Shown piece after piece: positions 37,401 to 50,923 of a stretch of 64,000 nt of DNA; positions within the stretch are counted from its first letter, which is position 1; each line of letters opens with the position of its first letter. A program made the position numbers and the translations under genes. A model generated the notes under the pieces. It ran no database searches, was not told the origin of the DNA, and saw only the letters and a program-made list of their open reading frames with translations. Origin of the DNA: Nageia nagi (Eukaryota; Pinophyta). The DNA lies in assembly GCA_050084985.1 (NCBI GenBank), contig JBITNC010000001.1, positions 80,910,001 to 80,974,000 of the forward strand, written 5' to 3'.

Positions 37401-38708
37401 CTAAGATTCAATTCTATTCTGAATTTTGTTTTTGGAGTGAGTAGTTAGTGAATTTTGTATTTAACCTCTATTGGTTAATAAGTGTAGTTAATTTAGCATG
37501 TTAATTTTTCAATTGTTAAATGTAGGTGGTCAAATACGCTATAGTGTAGACAAGGTGTCTTTAGACTTTAAAGTTTATTCAATTTTAGAATCAGCATAGA
37601 TTGTTTTTTTTACAATGGTAGCAACAATTCGAATTTGATATATCTTTAGAACAAATTATTTGGTGAGAATATTATCTCTATTTTACATCAAATTATTTGG
37701 TTTGAGATTATATTTAGGAAAACAAAATTATAATTTTAATAATAATATACTTTTAGGTAAATATTCGTTAATAAGTGTTTATAATCCAATCTCTATAGTG
37801 TGTGTATAATTAAAGTTTATATTCAAGAATTTGAAGTACAATGTTAATAATTTAGATCTTTTTGCAAATTTTCTTTAACACAAAGTTCATATTAAAAGAT
37901 GAAAATCTTTATAGAACAAAAAATAATAAATATAATATTTTTGATGTTACGTCCATTCATTTAAAAAGAAAAATCATCATAATCGTTCTTTACATATTCA
38001 CTATAGTTATAACTTATATGATATTTGTCGTAGGTTATTTTTTATAATTGTAAATTAATTTTTTTATATTGCAGATAACCAACTTTAAGCCTCTTCTTGA
38101 TAATTTTTAATTTCCATCTTTATGGAATACAAATTTTTATAGTTGCAAATTAATTTTTTATATTGCATAACAGTTCTACTGTATTCAATAATTATGGAAT
38201 ACAAATATGAAAATGGAGATTGCTTAGCATGGGATGATGAGCATCATCCCATTTAAATAAGCAGGGATGTAATAATGTAAAAATATAATCCACAAATGTC
38301 TACTTAACCCTATGACAACTTTATCTAACAATGTTTATTCTTCACAAGCTATATTCCATATAGAGGCCACACTAGAGTTCATGAAAATACCAACACTACT
38401 GAAGTGAAAATCGCTTTTAAGCTTTAACAATCACGATGCTATTGTGGCATGAGAAGCTCATAAAACTCTGCTGTGGGACTTGGATGGTTTTGGATGAGTA
38501 GAGAAAATTATTGCTGTTAGAACTCACTTCACCTGGAAAATGCTACATTTTATTTCCAAAGGAAGATGTGAGAAGCAGGTTAGGTTAATTCATTAGAGCA
38601 TAAACCAAACAATAATGCTGAACTTTGTACAATTCACTGTTTACCATGAATTGCATTAAAATGAGTAATAATTTAATAACTCATAAACTACCATATGCAT
38701 TCCAAGTT
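37401..38708. other. Intergenic, 3' flank of the carrier gene
   Basis: AT-rich with no supported gene up to about 38450. The portion from about 38450 to 38708 is probably 3' UTR of the minus-strand carrier; an AATAAA on the minus strand at 38549-38554 could be its polyadenylation signal, about 155 bases after the stop. Confidence 0.45.
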
Positions 38709-41700
38709 TTAACGTTTTGCATCCCTAATCTTCTCAAGTTCTTTCTGACTTGCTTGGATGAGAGCTTTTGCCGCATCAAATGCAGTAAGACGAATGCTGT
38801 CAAATATCAAGACAATATATTGCTGATTAGTTCAGAGCAACAATGAGCTCTCTAACATACAGAGACAAACCATAGTATTTCATTGTCACTACACCTGCTA
38901 TTTGGGAGATTCTTCAGGGCATTGGGTACAAAACCTCTGTACAGACCAGTAACACCATCACGGGCAATTATACCTTGTAAACATCATAAAACAGGCAAAA
39001 AGATTAAAGGTCTCCATGTCTTTTGAGCTCTACATCGAAAAACAGAACAATCCAACAAGATTAAATAAAGAACTAGATTGATTATCAGATTCAATATGTT
39101 TGTCAATTATCAACTGTGAAAAATAAAATTCCTCCAAAGAATCTGCAAGTTGAACTAGTTTTAAGGTTTAGACATCAAAATATGAGATGTTGGACAAAAG
39201 AGATGAACAAAAAATCGTTGAATTGCTTTTAGTTTTGGATATTGACGACCTCTTGGAATTATCAATAAAACCAGTTACATTGCATTGGGAGACAGTATAT
39301 TTAAAGGTATTCAAACTGGGCAGTGATGATCTATACAGTGATGACATTGGAATCAAATTGCAGCATGGAAATATGGTTAGTTTCTAAACTTTGTGGTCCC
39401 AAGATACATGAAGTTTCACCCATCCAGCAGTTAACGGGTGGTTGAGATATTTTATTACAATATTAAAGGCTTATGAAGGACATGAGCGAATAGTTCCGAC
39501 AAATAAATGTGATTAGACATCACATCGACTTTCAATACATGTTTTCAGGCCCATGGTTTTCACTTATGAAACAAATCACAATATCTTTGGTTTAGCTTTG
39601 AGCAATTGGTGCTAGAAGGAAGCAATTTCATGTGGAACTCTTTTCTGGTTAGTTGTCTTCATTTCTTCATTACACACATTGAATCGACTTCTTTTTTAAG
39701 TTCTCAGTTTGCTCTTTGCATCTATCTTGTTAGCATGTTTCTTGTCATCTATCATTCACACTAGTGATGCTTCATAGAAGTGACCTCACATGCTGTTGAT
39801 TTTAGGTCAATGTCCTCCCCAAATTTATTGGACATTTATTAGTATGTGAAAATTACTGTAAGCCACTGTTCATACTTAATCTATCACTTCACAGAGCACC
39901 ATCTGTCTATGTTCATTTTTATTATCCTCAAGCAAAAACTCCTCTACAATTTCTGACAATTGTTTTAGTGCCCTCACTGGTACTTGATGCTACAAGAGGT
40001 CAAGGTCAACATCATCCTCACTAATACAAAACCTTTATGCAAAATTATTCACTAGCAGTTCTTCATTAAATCAAAAAGTAGAGCAGTTGCTTAATACAAT
40101 GCCATCACTTTGTATGTCAGTACACTTCTCATATTGTGTTACAACCATAATTATAAGATTCAGACTCGGCCAAAACCCATTTGGCTTTTGATTCAGCAAA
40201 AAATAAAAACATGTTTTGACACAACAAAAAGAGTTCTCCAAAAAACTTGATAAAAATGGACAGAAAAAATAAAAATAGCGTAGTCAGGTGGTGGTCGCTT
40301 GTTTCAAGACACCCAACATGGGACTCATGATCATAATAAGAATAAAGTCCGTTTAATCACCATTTTCCCATTAAAAGACATTTTTCTTAACTCAACATTT
40401 TCCAATGAAACGGCATTTTTTTCTTTGGCCTACTTGGGAACCATGCTTTTTCCCCTTTTCTAGTCTTTTTCCCCACCTTTCCCCATTTAAAAATTTGTCC
40501 TGGAGCCATATTTTCATACATTGCTCATGGAGTCATGATTAACTGTCGATTTTTGCTGCTATAGTTGCAACATCCTAGTTCAACTATGAATGGCCTACCA
40601 AGTTTCAAGCAATGGGAATCTAGAAATATCGTTCAGGAATGTTTAGTATGCATGTTTCTTTTTTGTAATTTTAGATCTTGTTTTGTCAGTGCTCTCTATA
40701 AGGGGTATACCCTAATGATATAATTCTTAATTTCAGAAGGCCAACCCCTAATAATGTATGATCTCCTGGTTAAGGGATGGGACTATTTGTCAATCTCTTT
40801 GTAGATTGATTCAAAGAGTTGTTCATATAATTATGTTTTATCAAAGAATTGTCTTTTTCAGTCATCTCAGACCTCTTGATAAACGAGCAGATAAAAAGGT
40901 AATGTTAGAAAATAAGGATGTTAATATATTACTGCATAAATAGACATGCAAACTCTGTTTAAAAGATCCACTGAATAAAGGGAGGAAAGAATTAAATACA
41001 ATGATACAATATGATAAACCTTTGAAATTACTTCTTATATCAAGAATATCTTATGGTGACCCTCAAGAATGGCATTTGGATTTTGATGATACTTCTTAGA
41101 AAAGAAAGAAGATAACAGAATGATTTTCACTCTGTAGTACTCTTTTTATATTAAAAAAAAAAGACAAGATACTTGTATCAATTTCCAACAATGATTTTTT
41201 TCTTTTAGAAGGGAATGATGCAAATGTATTCTTGAGTTTAACCAATCTTTCATCACCCAAGATAATTTTATTGTTATTTGAAGGTGGATGCAATTGAGTA
41301 ACAGGTTGTAGGCAATTTTCTCAATAATAATCTAGGGTTGTGACATGCATAGTTTTGAAGTGTTTTCCCCTTGTTAAATATATCGAGCATACCTATTATA
41401 AACCATGTAAGGTGAAGCCTTTAATATTTAAATCAAAGGACTTTAGAAGGGGTAGGAAAGACTTTATAAAGGGCAGTAACATGGTGATATAGATGGCACC
41501 TACGGATTGTGGGCACTACTAGAAGGTGATTCCTCCTGAAAGAATCTATAGAAATGATGCCCCTCAATTTCATTAAGGCTGATCCCTTTAATTTAATATA
41601 AAGTCGGATAACCATAGCATGGAACAGGCCATCAATATATTAAGTCCAATTATTTTATTGAAGGGAAAAAACATAATATACATATAGTGCAAGGCTTACC

Positions 41701-44700
41701 AACTAGGGGATGAAATGTCAATGCTGAATATAACATTTCCTGGGGTCCACCCATTACATGCCTTTTTCTTCAGTCCATTCACATTTCTAGAGATCAGTTT
41801 CCTCCTTTCAAATACTCAATGTTCCTCCATGCCTCTTACTTGGCAAGAAGGTGATCAATGAAGAAGTTAAGAGAAGATATCTATGGACAACACATTCAAG
41901 TTTCATAGATCTCACCGCCCTAAACCCTTAGCCCCAAAATGGCTTTTTGTGCCTAGCATTTCTTGCAAATTTAGGATGGGATCATCACTCATCCTAATTA
42001 TACTCAATGAAATTGAACTCAAAGCCTTTGAATCTTGTTGTGACTAACACAACACACCCCAAAATCCTGTGATTTTGGGGACCCTCAACAACTCGTGTCG
42101 ACGAAGTGTCATGTTTTTGTCTCATCCAATTCAAAAGACTTCGTATAACCTGGTTATCATGCCTTTTTATCCCAAGCCTAAGTATTATCATTCGCCTAGT
42201 CTTAGCCATGTCAAGTCAAAATCTGAAATCCCAAAAAATGGCTAATTCTAGGAAACCAAAAGTTGACCTTGGCAAATTAGGAGAACCAAGCCAAGTCGGA
42301 GCCGATTTAAGTGAAACTAGGCCACTCCTAGGCCCAGCGCATGCTTCAAAAAGACAAGTTTTTGTCTTTCTGGGATGTGCGCTCGGGTCTAGGGGCTGTC
42401 CAAACCAAAATCAAGTACAAGAAAGGCAAACTGGGCCACTCTTAGGCATCTTGTCTTTTGGAGGCATGCACTTGGATCTGGGGGCAGTCTGGATTGGAAT
42501 GGAGGATGAAGAAGGCAAGCTGAAGGCACTTCAAGTCAGACACATGCCTCAAAAAGATAATTTTGTCTTTTGGGAGCATGTGCTCAAGCTAAAAGGCCAC
42601 ACAGGTCGACACCAATTCCAGAAAAATTTGAAAATTTGGTTAAGTCCCACTTGCTAAGGCCCCAAAACAGGACAAATTGGGCAAGAGCAACCCAACACAT
42701 GCCTAAAAAAGACAAAATCTTGTCTTTCTGGAACATGTGCTTAAGTTGGCACGACTAGAGAGTTAGGAGCACCGTTTCAAAAGACAAAATCTTGTCTTTA
42801 TGTAGCATGCTCCTAAGGCAGGCAGATGCCCAATTTGATCTAATGGTGAAAATTGGCTAAGGCATGAAACTTTGAAGCTAGTATCCAACTCAAGCATGAT
42901 TGGAAAGTTGGGTGCACCGTTTCAAAAGACAAATTCTTGACCTTTTTGAAACGTGCGCTCAACTTGCCAGTTGTACCAATTGGAGCGCACCTGGTAGGAG
43001 TCCTGGATGCACCTAATGATGAAATTTGACAAGTTTGGGACCTGGAAAAGACAAATTCAAGTGATGCAAGGTCAAAGCAGACAAGTTGGAGAGCCAAGAC
43101 GATAAGAGTGCAAAGGACATGAAGCTCCAAGTTAAGCGCATGCTTTAAAAAGACAAAATCTTGTCTTTTCTAGGCATGCACCAGCCCCAGGAGCATACCC
43201 TCACCCCCACATCCAGTTTTCAGCAAGGAACTTAGAGATGGTGTGCAATTCAAAGATGATAGCCAAGTTCATCATCTTAGCTATTTTAATTTATTTTATT
43301 CTCTACAAAAATCTTTATATTCCGCAAAAGACTTTTATTATTATTATTTTATTCCCAAACTTGTGATGGATGAGGATTTGCTCCCACAAGTTTGGAAGAG
43401 ATCTTGTAATACCATGTGGCACTTTATTATTGGACCACATTTATCTTTCTTGGAACACATAATTAGAGTTTAGGCAACACTCTTGGTTGCTCAAAAAACT
43501 ATTTATAGCTCATTTGGGCTTATTGTAGGGGATTAGACATTAGATAAACTTAACTCTTATTTTCAATCAAACCAGTTGCTCCATTTGTGAATGTGGCATA
43601 ATTTCAAGCAAATGAATGGTGAATGCTATCATTTATGGAATCATGAACATGTGTTGAATGCCTTGTTGAATCCTTTGAATGAATGATATTGCTATATCTT
43701 GTTTGGCTTAAGTTTACTTGGTTCTTTTCATAAACCTTGTGAGGTGGATGAAAGAATTTGTTGAATACCATTTGAAGTGATCATTGAGTGATATATGATG
43801 TGCAGTAGTTCATGGCAGTGTTTTTCTTAATGGCTAATCATCGCTTACAAGAAAAAATTAAGATTTTAAGATTTTCAAATGGGCTAATATTTGGAGCCCT
43901 GAAAGGGTGGTCATTCGCCCTAAAATTACAAGAAAATATTAATTTTATGTATCTAATCGCCAAAACATCAACATATAGATGTATATGGTATGTATCCACT
44001 TATACCTTTTATTTTAAAGGCTATATTTTCACCCAAATTTTGAAACTAATTGGCCTTATTTTCTCCAAGTTTTTTTTGGGACCGATCCTTAGGAATAATG
44101 GTTTGCATGTTAGACTTGGGTTGTTTGGGATGACTTCTTTTGTGTCGCTTAGCACAAGAACTTCACTCCACTATTGAAGATTCACCCCCGATCTACCTTA
44201 TAGGCACCCTTGCCTATTGCTCCACGCTCCTTGCACTAATCCATTTGTGTAGTTGGTTAGTGATAAGGATAAGGAGTGCATGGAACTTGCATCAAGCTCA
44301 AAGGAAGTAGATCCCAATCCTTACACCATTCGGTGAGACCATATGCACTTGTGCCCAACTCATATACCATTGTCTAGTCTACCTTTTTCTTTTATTTTTC
44401 ACTTTTTCCCGCGACTTTCACAACCCGATTTTTACTTTTGTTTGAGAAACAACCATTTTTTGGAGACAAGGACACTTTGAGTCCTTGATTAACAAATTTC
44501 ATTTGAGTTGGAAACAGCTTTAAACATCTTAACGAGTCTCCTTAAGTCACTTCTTGCACATCCCATCACGAGACCTTTGAGGTAACCAGTCCTCATAGTG
44601 GGTAGGGGTCACGCCCTACGACCTAAATGTTGGTGTCTTCCATAAGCCTTGCAAACTAATTTGCCTATTTGTAGGGTTGGAAAGAAAAAGCCCCCAGCAA

Positions 44701-47700
44701 ATCTCACTAACCCAACTTACACTCCCACCCCTTGCAAGTGGAAACAAACCACCATATTCCCAAGAATGATAGGATTTGTCACCTTTGTTACCTTCAAGAA
44801 GTGGAACTAGAAGAACATTTCACCTTTCAATGCTCTATCTACTTGAAATTTGAGAGAGGTACTATTTCTTATTAAAAGACTAAGGAGGATCACTTTTCAT
44901 CTCCTCTCATTGCATAGCTTTACAGCTTCACGATCCAAGTACTCATAGCACCAAACCATGAAAGAGGTCTCAAACACCAATAGATTACTCACCTCCTTTC
45001 TGACCCATGTTTTTGTTTAGAAATTAGAATACACCTATGTCGCTGTAGACACTTAAAATTGATACTTTCACTTTTCTAAAATAACTTTATTTGGCTGATT
45101 TTCTTGATCAGATTTCCACAATCCACCCAAGCCCAATTAATCCTGATCACTCTCCAATTGGCTCATTTGGGACACTTGATGTTGACTGCAGGCTTCCGCC
45201 ACTCAGCATTCCTGTGTTGCTTCCTCACAAAATTTTGAATAATATCTTCTGATATCATTACTGCTGAGTGAGTTAGGGAAGTTAAATCAATCAGCGAGTT
45301 ATGGAAATTACTCAATCCAAAGTATCAGGTACCTCAAGAGCCCAGATATGAAGAACTGTACACACACCTTTTCTAGTCTCTATGACTAAATAACTTTTAA
45401 CCATATCTACTTTTCGTTAAGCAAAGAAAGAAACATAAGTGCTACAAAGGAATTTGTAGGAAACCAAAAGTTTAAGAAAGGATATTCTTCCTCGATCATT
45501 GAAAAGCAAAGTATTGATACCTGGAAAAGCATCCAAAACAGTTCTGTATGGAGAGGCCCTCATTTGCATCTGTCGCCTCACAGTGTCAAGAGGGTAGCAC
45601 ATAATTGTTGCAAAAGAGGATGAAATAATGGCAGTTATAAAGGATGCCTCTGCTTTCTTCCTAAACTCCTCTGGGAAGGCCTTCTTCACTCTGCCATTTG
45701 AACAAACAACTAAGTAAGACCCTATAGTTTCAACCCAAGAAGTAAAAATTTTGCGAAATTCAGCTACCTGATCAGGCCAATTTCACTCATTTAGTTCTAA
45801 TTTTTTTCATCTAGTTGAGGATCCTACTTCAATTTTGGATTATGATGGATATCTATGTTGCAGAAAACAGATTTCAGCATGAACAGTTGCTTTAAGAATG
45901 GTGAGAAAAACAAATTCAACAAACTAAATAGATACTTACAAGTCAAAAACACAAAAGTTGACAGCAATGTAGGGTGCAATGCCAATAAGTGATGGTCCAA
46001 GACCTCTATAAAATGATCCAATTCCTTCCTCTCTTAACATATTCATTGCAACCTGCAAATTAAGAAAAAGAAGGCAACTACAACTTTAGAGGCAAATAAT
46101 AACACTAGATCAACATGAAAAAAACAATACTTAGATTAGCAAAGTTGACTAATTCTCCAAATATTCGTGAATTTACAGGGGGGGCGAATTTTACTGAATA
46201 TTAAAAATTCTTGCCTTCTATAGTATTTTTGGCATTTTTTATCTGAATTTGCCGTACTCCTCCCGAATATTCCCCAAATTTTAAAATTTGGTCCCTAGCC
46301 GAATTTTTCCCGAATCTGAATTAATCAACTATGGATTAACATCAATATTTGGTCATCCATGAGTGTGTGTGTCTTTTTATGATGGTTCAAATTACTGGCC
46401 AAGACAAGGCAAATTATCATTAAGTTGAAGTGAAGAATGATTACAGTTACAGTAAGAATTCTTCTTCTTCTTAAACAGGCTTGTTGCATCATTTGTTATG
46501 ATCTTAGGAATCAGCAGATATGGAGAGCCACAAGGAATGCCGGCTGCAGCAGAAAGCATATGGTCTATTATGCATTTGCATTGAAAACCATAAGCATCCA
46601 TGGAAAAGTGTGACAAAATCTTCCGGATAAAGTCTTAAGGTTTTGGAAGTCTTCCACCAGTCAAATATTTGACAATGTCACAGTAGCACCAACAATAAGT
46701 GAAGACACGATGGAATTTCCCAAAGAAGGCAAGGCCCAATTTAAAGGGCAAATAGTTAAGAGATTGGAACATAGAGGGCAAATAGTTAAGAGATTGGTGC
46801 ATCAGAGGCATATAGAGCATAACACATAGAAGTATTCATTTCAAAATGCAAACCCCCATGAGCATTTTTAGATGCAAATAGGAGATAGCCAGCACACATG
46901 AATAACAGGCACAATTGTTGTTATGATAGATGTCATAGCTTTTTAAGGTTTTGGAGAGATTTAAATCTCAACAGAAGTTTTTTATTTTTGCCACACAAAG
47001 AATCAGGCAAGGATCATTTAGAAACCCCAGGACAATGTACTTTTTCTAAGCCCTGGAGAAAAGTCCAAAATTCATGTATAAAATAATCAACAACCCAGGT
47101 GGTTGGTATTTATGACAAGGATAGCTCAGAGATTCAAAATCATCAAAGGTGCAACATCTTTTGCACTTTAAGAAAAGGCAAACACAGTCATGAGATTTGA
47201 AACAAAACAAATATAGTGGTTTTTCAGCACCAAGCTTTCATGGTGCAATTTATTTAATGATAATCTAAACATTCTCAACTGGTTAACATTCTATTCCCTG
47301 GTCCAATCAAATAACATTTCTCATCTTGACCTCATCTAAGGTGCTCACTCCTTTCTTTAGGTTTTAGCTTCACAAATTCCGAGAACCATAATGAAAATAA
47401 GAAGAATGTATCTTCAAACAGTCTATTTTTTGGAGTGTGACCTGTTGTCAATGTTCTGCACAAATATCACAGATGAGCATGCTCTACAAAGCACAAACAG
47501 CATATCTGTTAAAAGTCCAGCATCATACCTTTGCCTATTAAACAATCTTTGTACTCTGTCAACTAATAGATAATAAGTTTGCTCATAGTTTAGAAAGCAC
47601 TAAATTGAAAATTCTTATAGATGAACATATCTAACAGAAATAGAAGCATAGATCTGTATCTTCACAGAATTCTGATATAAAATTAGGTTTTCTTACCATA

Positions 47701-48600
47701 GAGGACAAAAGAGAAACAATTTCACTAGAGGTGAAACCTTGAAGACTATGAAAATGGCAATGGCACAGGTATATCGATTACATGCCAAGCCCTTTGAAGA
47801 ACTAAATTTCTGAGTACCAAGTTGTTGAGAAGTCATGGAAGCCATTACGTAGCAATAGCAGAATTCGTGTTATCCATGGTAGCCCAATTTGTCATTGTAA
47901 CAAGAAAAATTAGTATAAACATAGCTGCCAAATGGTGAGTTGAGAGGTCACATAATGCTGTAGATGACCATGCAAGTCATGTCTATCAGCATTTGTAAAA
48001 TAATTGAGGCAAGCCAAGGTTTACTTCAATAAACATTCTGAATGTGATTGTAATTTTCTTTTAGAGTTCGATGTAGTTGGTGATTCAGATCAAATAAAAT
48101 GAAGGTTATTTAGGTCCCCAAGGGCTAGGAGAGCTACTAGATTCCTATTCATTTGCGACAGAAAAAAGTAAATAACTAACCAAGACAAACTAAAACTCTG
48201 CACTTAGTATGTCTTTTTACTTTGTACTAAAAGTTTTATTTCAAAATTTCAAAAAAATGATAAAAAGAACTATGATTTCTCTCTGATAAGTTAGTACCTG
48301 GCTCATAGTTCTGCAGGCTGGATCAACAGCCAAGCGTAAACGTAGGACATCTAATGGGTACGTAGCCTGTTGAAAGACATTGTAAAATTGTCAGAAGACA
48401 CTAATTAAGACTCAATCTATCATACCGAACCATGGAAATGAAATAAATGCCAAAGAAATAGTCTATTACTTAGTTTGATTAAGTCACAACCTAGGAATCT
48501 GAATTTTAAAACTTACTAGAGTAGAAGTCATGCCCGCACAAGCTCCTGCCACTAGCCTTCCCAGAACAGAAAGCTCCATATCTTTCCCTTTGAATAATTT
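38709..48600 (-). CDS. PAPST: Chloroplast PAPS/ADP-ATP carrier (mitochondrial carrier family), last six exons
   Basis: Six coding exons on the minus strand: 48517-48600, 48298-48366, 45940-46052, 45521-45690, 38895-38973 and 38709-38796, 603 nt in total with the TAA stop. All internal junctions are GT-AG and the phases agree. The protein has carrier repeats 2 and 3: YPLDVLRLRLAV and CYPLDTVRRQMQ are the PxD/R signatures, and VAMNMLREEGIGSFYRGLGP and ARDGVTGLYRGFVPNALK are the matrix-loop motifs. Similarity is closest to plant PAPST1/TAAC and PAPST2 envelope/thylakoid carriers, which exchange PAPS or ATP for PAP/ADP in sulfur metabolism. Repeat 1 and the transit peptide are encoded upstream and not found before 64000. 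Which paralogue it is cannot be decided. No stops or frameshifts, so it is probably an active gene. Confidence 0.92.
42057..42080. other. Perfect hairpin
   Basis: CCCCAAAATC followed by CTGT and GATTTTGGGG: a 10-bp perfect inverted repeat with a 4-base loop. Confidence 0.85.
42330..43180. repeat. Array of ~7 palindromes AAAGACAAAATCTTGTCTTT
   Basis: Imperfect palindromes centred on GACAAAATCTTGTC with flanking GCATGC/GCGCTC-like arms occur near 42345, 42440, 42560, 42715, 42790, 42930 and 43160. Spacing is irregular at 75-230 bp, and the sequence between them is only weakly alike (GAGCAC, TTGGAGC, CAAGTTGG). Frames open across this array (for example 42106-42657) are not real genes. Confidence 0.75.
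46144..46329. mobile_element. Candidate small MITE (hAT-like)
   Basis: 186 bp with imperfect inverted ends GTTGACTAATTC and GAATTAATCAAC and repeated CGAAT/CCGAA motifs inside. No clear target duplication could be read, so the assignment is weak. Confidence 0.4.
46744..46803. repeat. 2 x 30-bp direct repeat
   Basis: AGGGCAAATAGTTAAGAGATTGG occurs twice in tandem. Confidence 0.85.
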
Positions 48601-49750
48601 CTACACCAGAAAAACCACAAGATCATTAAGCTACAAGGAAAGCAAAAGCAAAGAATAGCATATATAAAAGCTAAATATCATCTTGTAAATATTTAAAATT
48701 AAGATGATCCCAATGATAGCTGAAATTGAGAAGTTTAACAAAATAGAGGAAGTTATTCAGAGGCAAAATGGTATAATGAATAATCCGAAAGACCCTTACT
48801 TCAAGACAGGTCTGTGTCTAGCTAGAAATAATGAACCAGAATATTATGTGGCCATGGAAGGTCTAAAAATTAGCTTTATTTAGAGGGCAGTTACTTTTGT
48901 AGATCAGAAGTGAAGTCCCTTCAATCATCAACTCCGTAAGGGAAACAAAATGAATAAAAAATTAGAACAGTTAATCAAGATACATACTTGGAGAAAGCTG
49001 GATGCATAGATTAGAATAGAAACAAAAAGTAATAATCTTGCTCCTTTTTTCTCTTTCCCACTTGCTATTTTATTTAGGAACTCTTATCTCTAAGGACAGA
49101 GTAGGATCCCAAGGTGGGTGAAATCTTTTAGGACATCATGGGTACATTTTGCTATGTTATTTAGTAACTCTTATCTCTAAGGACAGAGGGCGATGTGATG
49201 TCCCCCTTGTTCTATAGTCATTAATTGTACGATCCGGAAGGATCTACTTGTAATATACTCTTCTTATCAAGGGTCCACCAGAGCATGCTCCAGGATTTCC
49301 CGGACATGCTCTGATCGATCCAGAGTGGATTGGGAACACCCCCCTACCATCTGGAGCGTCCAGCTGCTTCGGCGGCAAAAACAAATTGCCCCAGTTTTTA
49401 AAAAAAAAAAAAAAAGCTTAAAACTTGAAATAAAATGAATGGGGGTGGGTCCCACTCATGCCCCCACTCCCCCCAAACCCTGAAAGGTGACTATAACCTC
49501 CCAATCTTAGTTTCTATTCTCCTATTTTTTGTGCAGCCCAAACAAAAAAACAGTGAGGAAGAAAAAGCACAGCAGCAAGGAAGAGAGGACTAAGAGGAGT
49601 GAAAAAGGAAAAACTACAGCAGGAAGGAGGACAACAAGGTAGATTTTCTTTCTCTCTCTTTCTTACTTGTTAGATTCTTCAAAATTTTAGATATTTTAAA
49701 GAGTTTCATTTTGATTTTAAATTTTCTTTTTGTCCAGAATCCAAAATCAA
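48601..49750. other. Upstream intron sequence and hAT 5' region
   Basis: Acceptor GGTGTAG at 48601 shows that an intron lies upstream of the first visible carrier exon. The following 1.1 kb has no carrier exon. From about 49190 GC rises (49250-49380, 49440-49500) and this is probably the 5' end of the hAT element, but no terminal repeat or 8-bp duplication was identified. Confidence 0.5.
49063..49188. repeat. 39-bp direct repeat, 87 bp apart
   Basis: TTTAGGAACTCTTATCTCTA (49072-49091) and its near copy at 49159-49178 are parts of a 39-bp duplicate (49063-49101 and 49150-49188) with two mismatches. Confidence 0.85.
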
Positions 49751-49751
49751 A

Positions 49752-50923
49752 ATGGATAGTGATAGTGAGAGTTTTGTTCTTGGAAATGAAAGTGGAAGTG
49801 AAGAAGAAATTGAAATCCAAAATGTAAACATAAATATACATCATGTACAAATTCAACAATCACAAACTTCTAGGGGCAGCAGTTCTGGTACAATCAGTTT
49901 TGATTGTCCTTCTATGTTGTTAAAACCATTTGCTATAGGACCATTTAATTCCAAAAAACCTCTACAGCAATTTTTTAGAAATGATCCCATGGCAAAAAAT
50001 ACTTCAAGTTCAACCGGAGGAGGGAAAAAAGTAATTTGTAATTTTTGTTCAACCGAATTTACAAGAAGCTATACTAGGCTAGATGCAAACCTCTCACATA
50101 AAACAGGGTGTGGGGTGAGAAAGTGTCCAAATGTAAACAAATTTCAGCTTGCAAAAATTATAAGGGTTACACATATGGGCACTAAACCTAATTTAAAAGA
50201 ACAAAGAAATTAAAATACTTCATCTAACCGCCCTACTCCTAGCCATCCATCTCCCACTACCGATCCATATGCATCTTCTTCCACACACCTTACTTCTTCT
50301 AGTTTACTAAACCCTACATTGCCTCCATCAAGAAAAAGAGGGAACATACATGATGCATTTAATATACAAGCAAAAGAAATTGTTAATGATGCTTTGGGTT
50401 TCTTTTTTTATGCACATGGGCTGCCCTTCCATCTTGCACAGTCACCCTATTTCAAAGATACATTTCAAAGGTAAGGGAAAGAGAGCCTTCATTTGTTCTT
50501 CTCGGAGAGACTAGAATTTATACTAGTCTTTTGGAGAAGCATTATATTAAATGTACTTTGATGATGCATACAATGAAGACATCATGTGTGCATAATGGGT
50601 GTTCCATAATGATGGATGGATGGGCTGACATTCGTCAGCATCCACTCATCAATATAATTATTACATGTCCAGATGGTCTTTTTTTTCTTCGAGCTATTGA
50701 TTGCTCTAAGAAGAAAAAGGAATTGGAGTTCCAGTTTCATCTTTTGAAACAAGCTATTGAGGATGTTGGCCCATCCAATGTTGTGCAGGTAAAATTATTT
50801 TGCTATTTTATTTTCAATTTTATAGTATTTAATAATTTAAACTTTTCATTTTATTTGTTTTACTTTTAATTTTTCAATATTTAATATTTTAATTTTAATA
50901 TTTTGATGTCTTGTAGGTCATTA
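49752..50923 (+). pseudogene. hAT transposase, 5' exons (BED finger, DUF659 start)
   Basis: Starts MDSDSESFVLG, acidic. A BED-type zinc finger follows with GGGKKVICNFCSTEF and SHKTGCGVRKCP (about 50005-50130). A TAA at 50211-50213 interrupts the frame, which then continues with SRKRGNIHDAF and FFYAHGLPFHLAQSPYFKDTF (50400-50470). A frameshift near 50470 leads to the frame of 50531, with SIMMDGWADIRQHPLINI and KQAIEDVGPSNVVQ, typical of DUF659. Donor CAG|GTAAAA at 50789 and acceptor TTGTAG at 50916 frame an intron; the next exon is cut after GTCATTA by an LTR element. The protein would bind element ends in the nucleus and transpose it. Confidence 0.88.

Larger units (their letters stand above)
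42037..44455. mobile_element. Possible solo LTR or decayed LTR element in the intron
   Basis: A less AT-rich block, starting near TGTTGTGACTAACACAACA (42037) and containing the palindrome array, then long non-coding sequence up to about 44450, where AAACAACCA could be the other end. No matching 5-bp duplication was seen and no coding domain is inside, so boundaries and class are tentative. Confidence 0.3.
38974..45520 (-). other. 6.5-kb intron of the carrier gene
   Basis: Donor GTATCAA at 45520 and acceptor TACAAG at 38974. It separates the exon ending in VLDAFPG from the one starting IIARDG, splitting a Gly codon. Apart from the palindrome array and possible solo LTR at about 42040-44450, no transposon protein or gene was recognised in it. 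Confidence 0.85.
46053..48297 (-). other. 2.2-kb intron of the carrier gene
   Basis: Donor GTACTAAC after the AGCCAG codon end at 48298, acceptor TTTGCAG at 46053. Holds a small MITE candidate and a 2 x 30-bp duplication; no gene. Confidence 0.85.

Noticed and set aside
42106-42657. 183-codon open frame
   Set aside because: It spans the palindrome array; repeated sequence in the frame and lack of any domain indicate a chance ORF.
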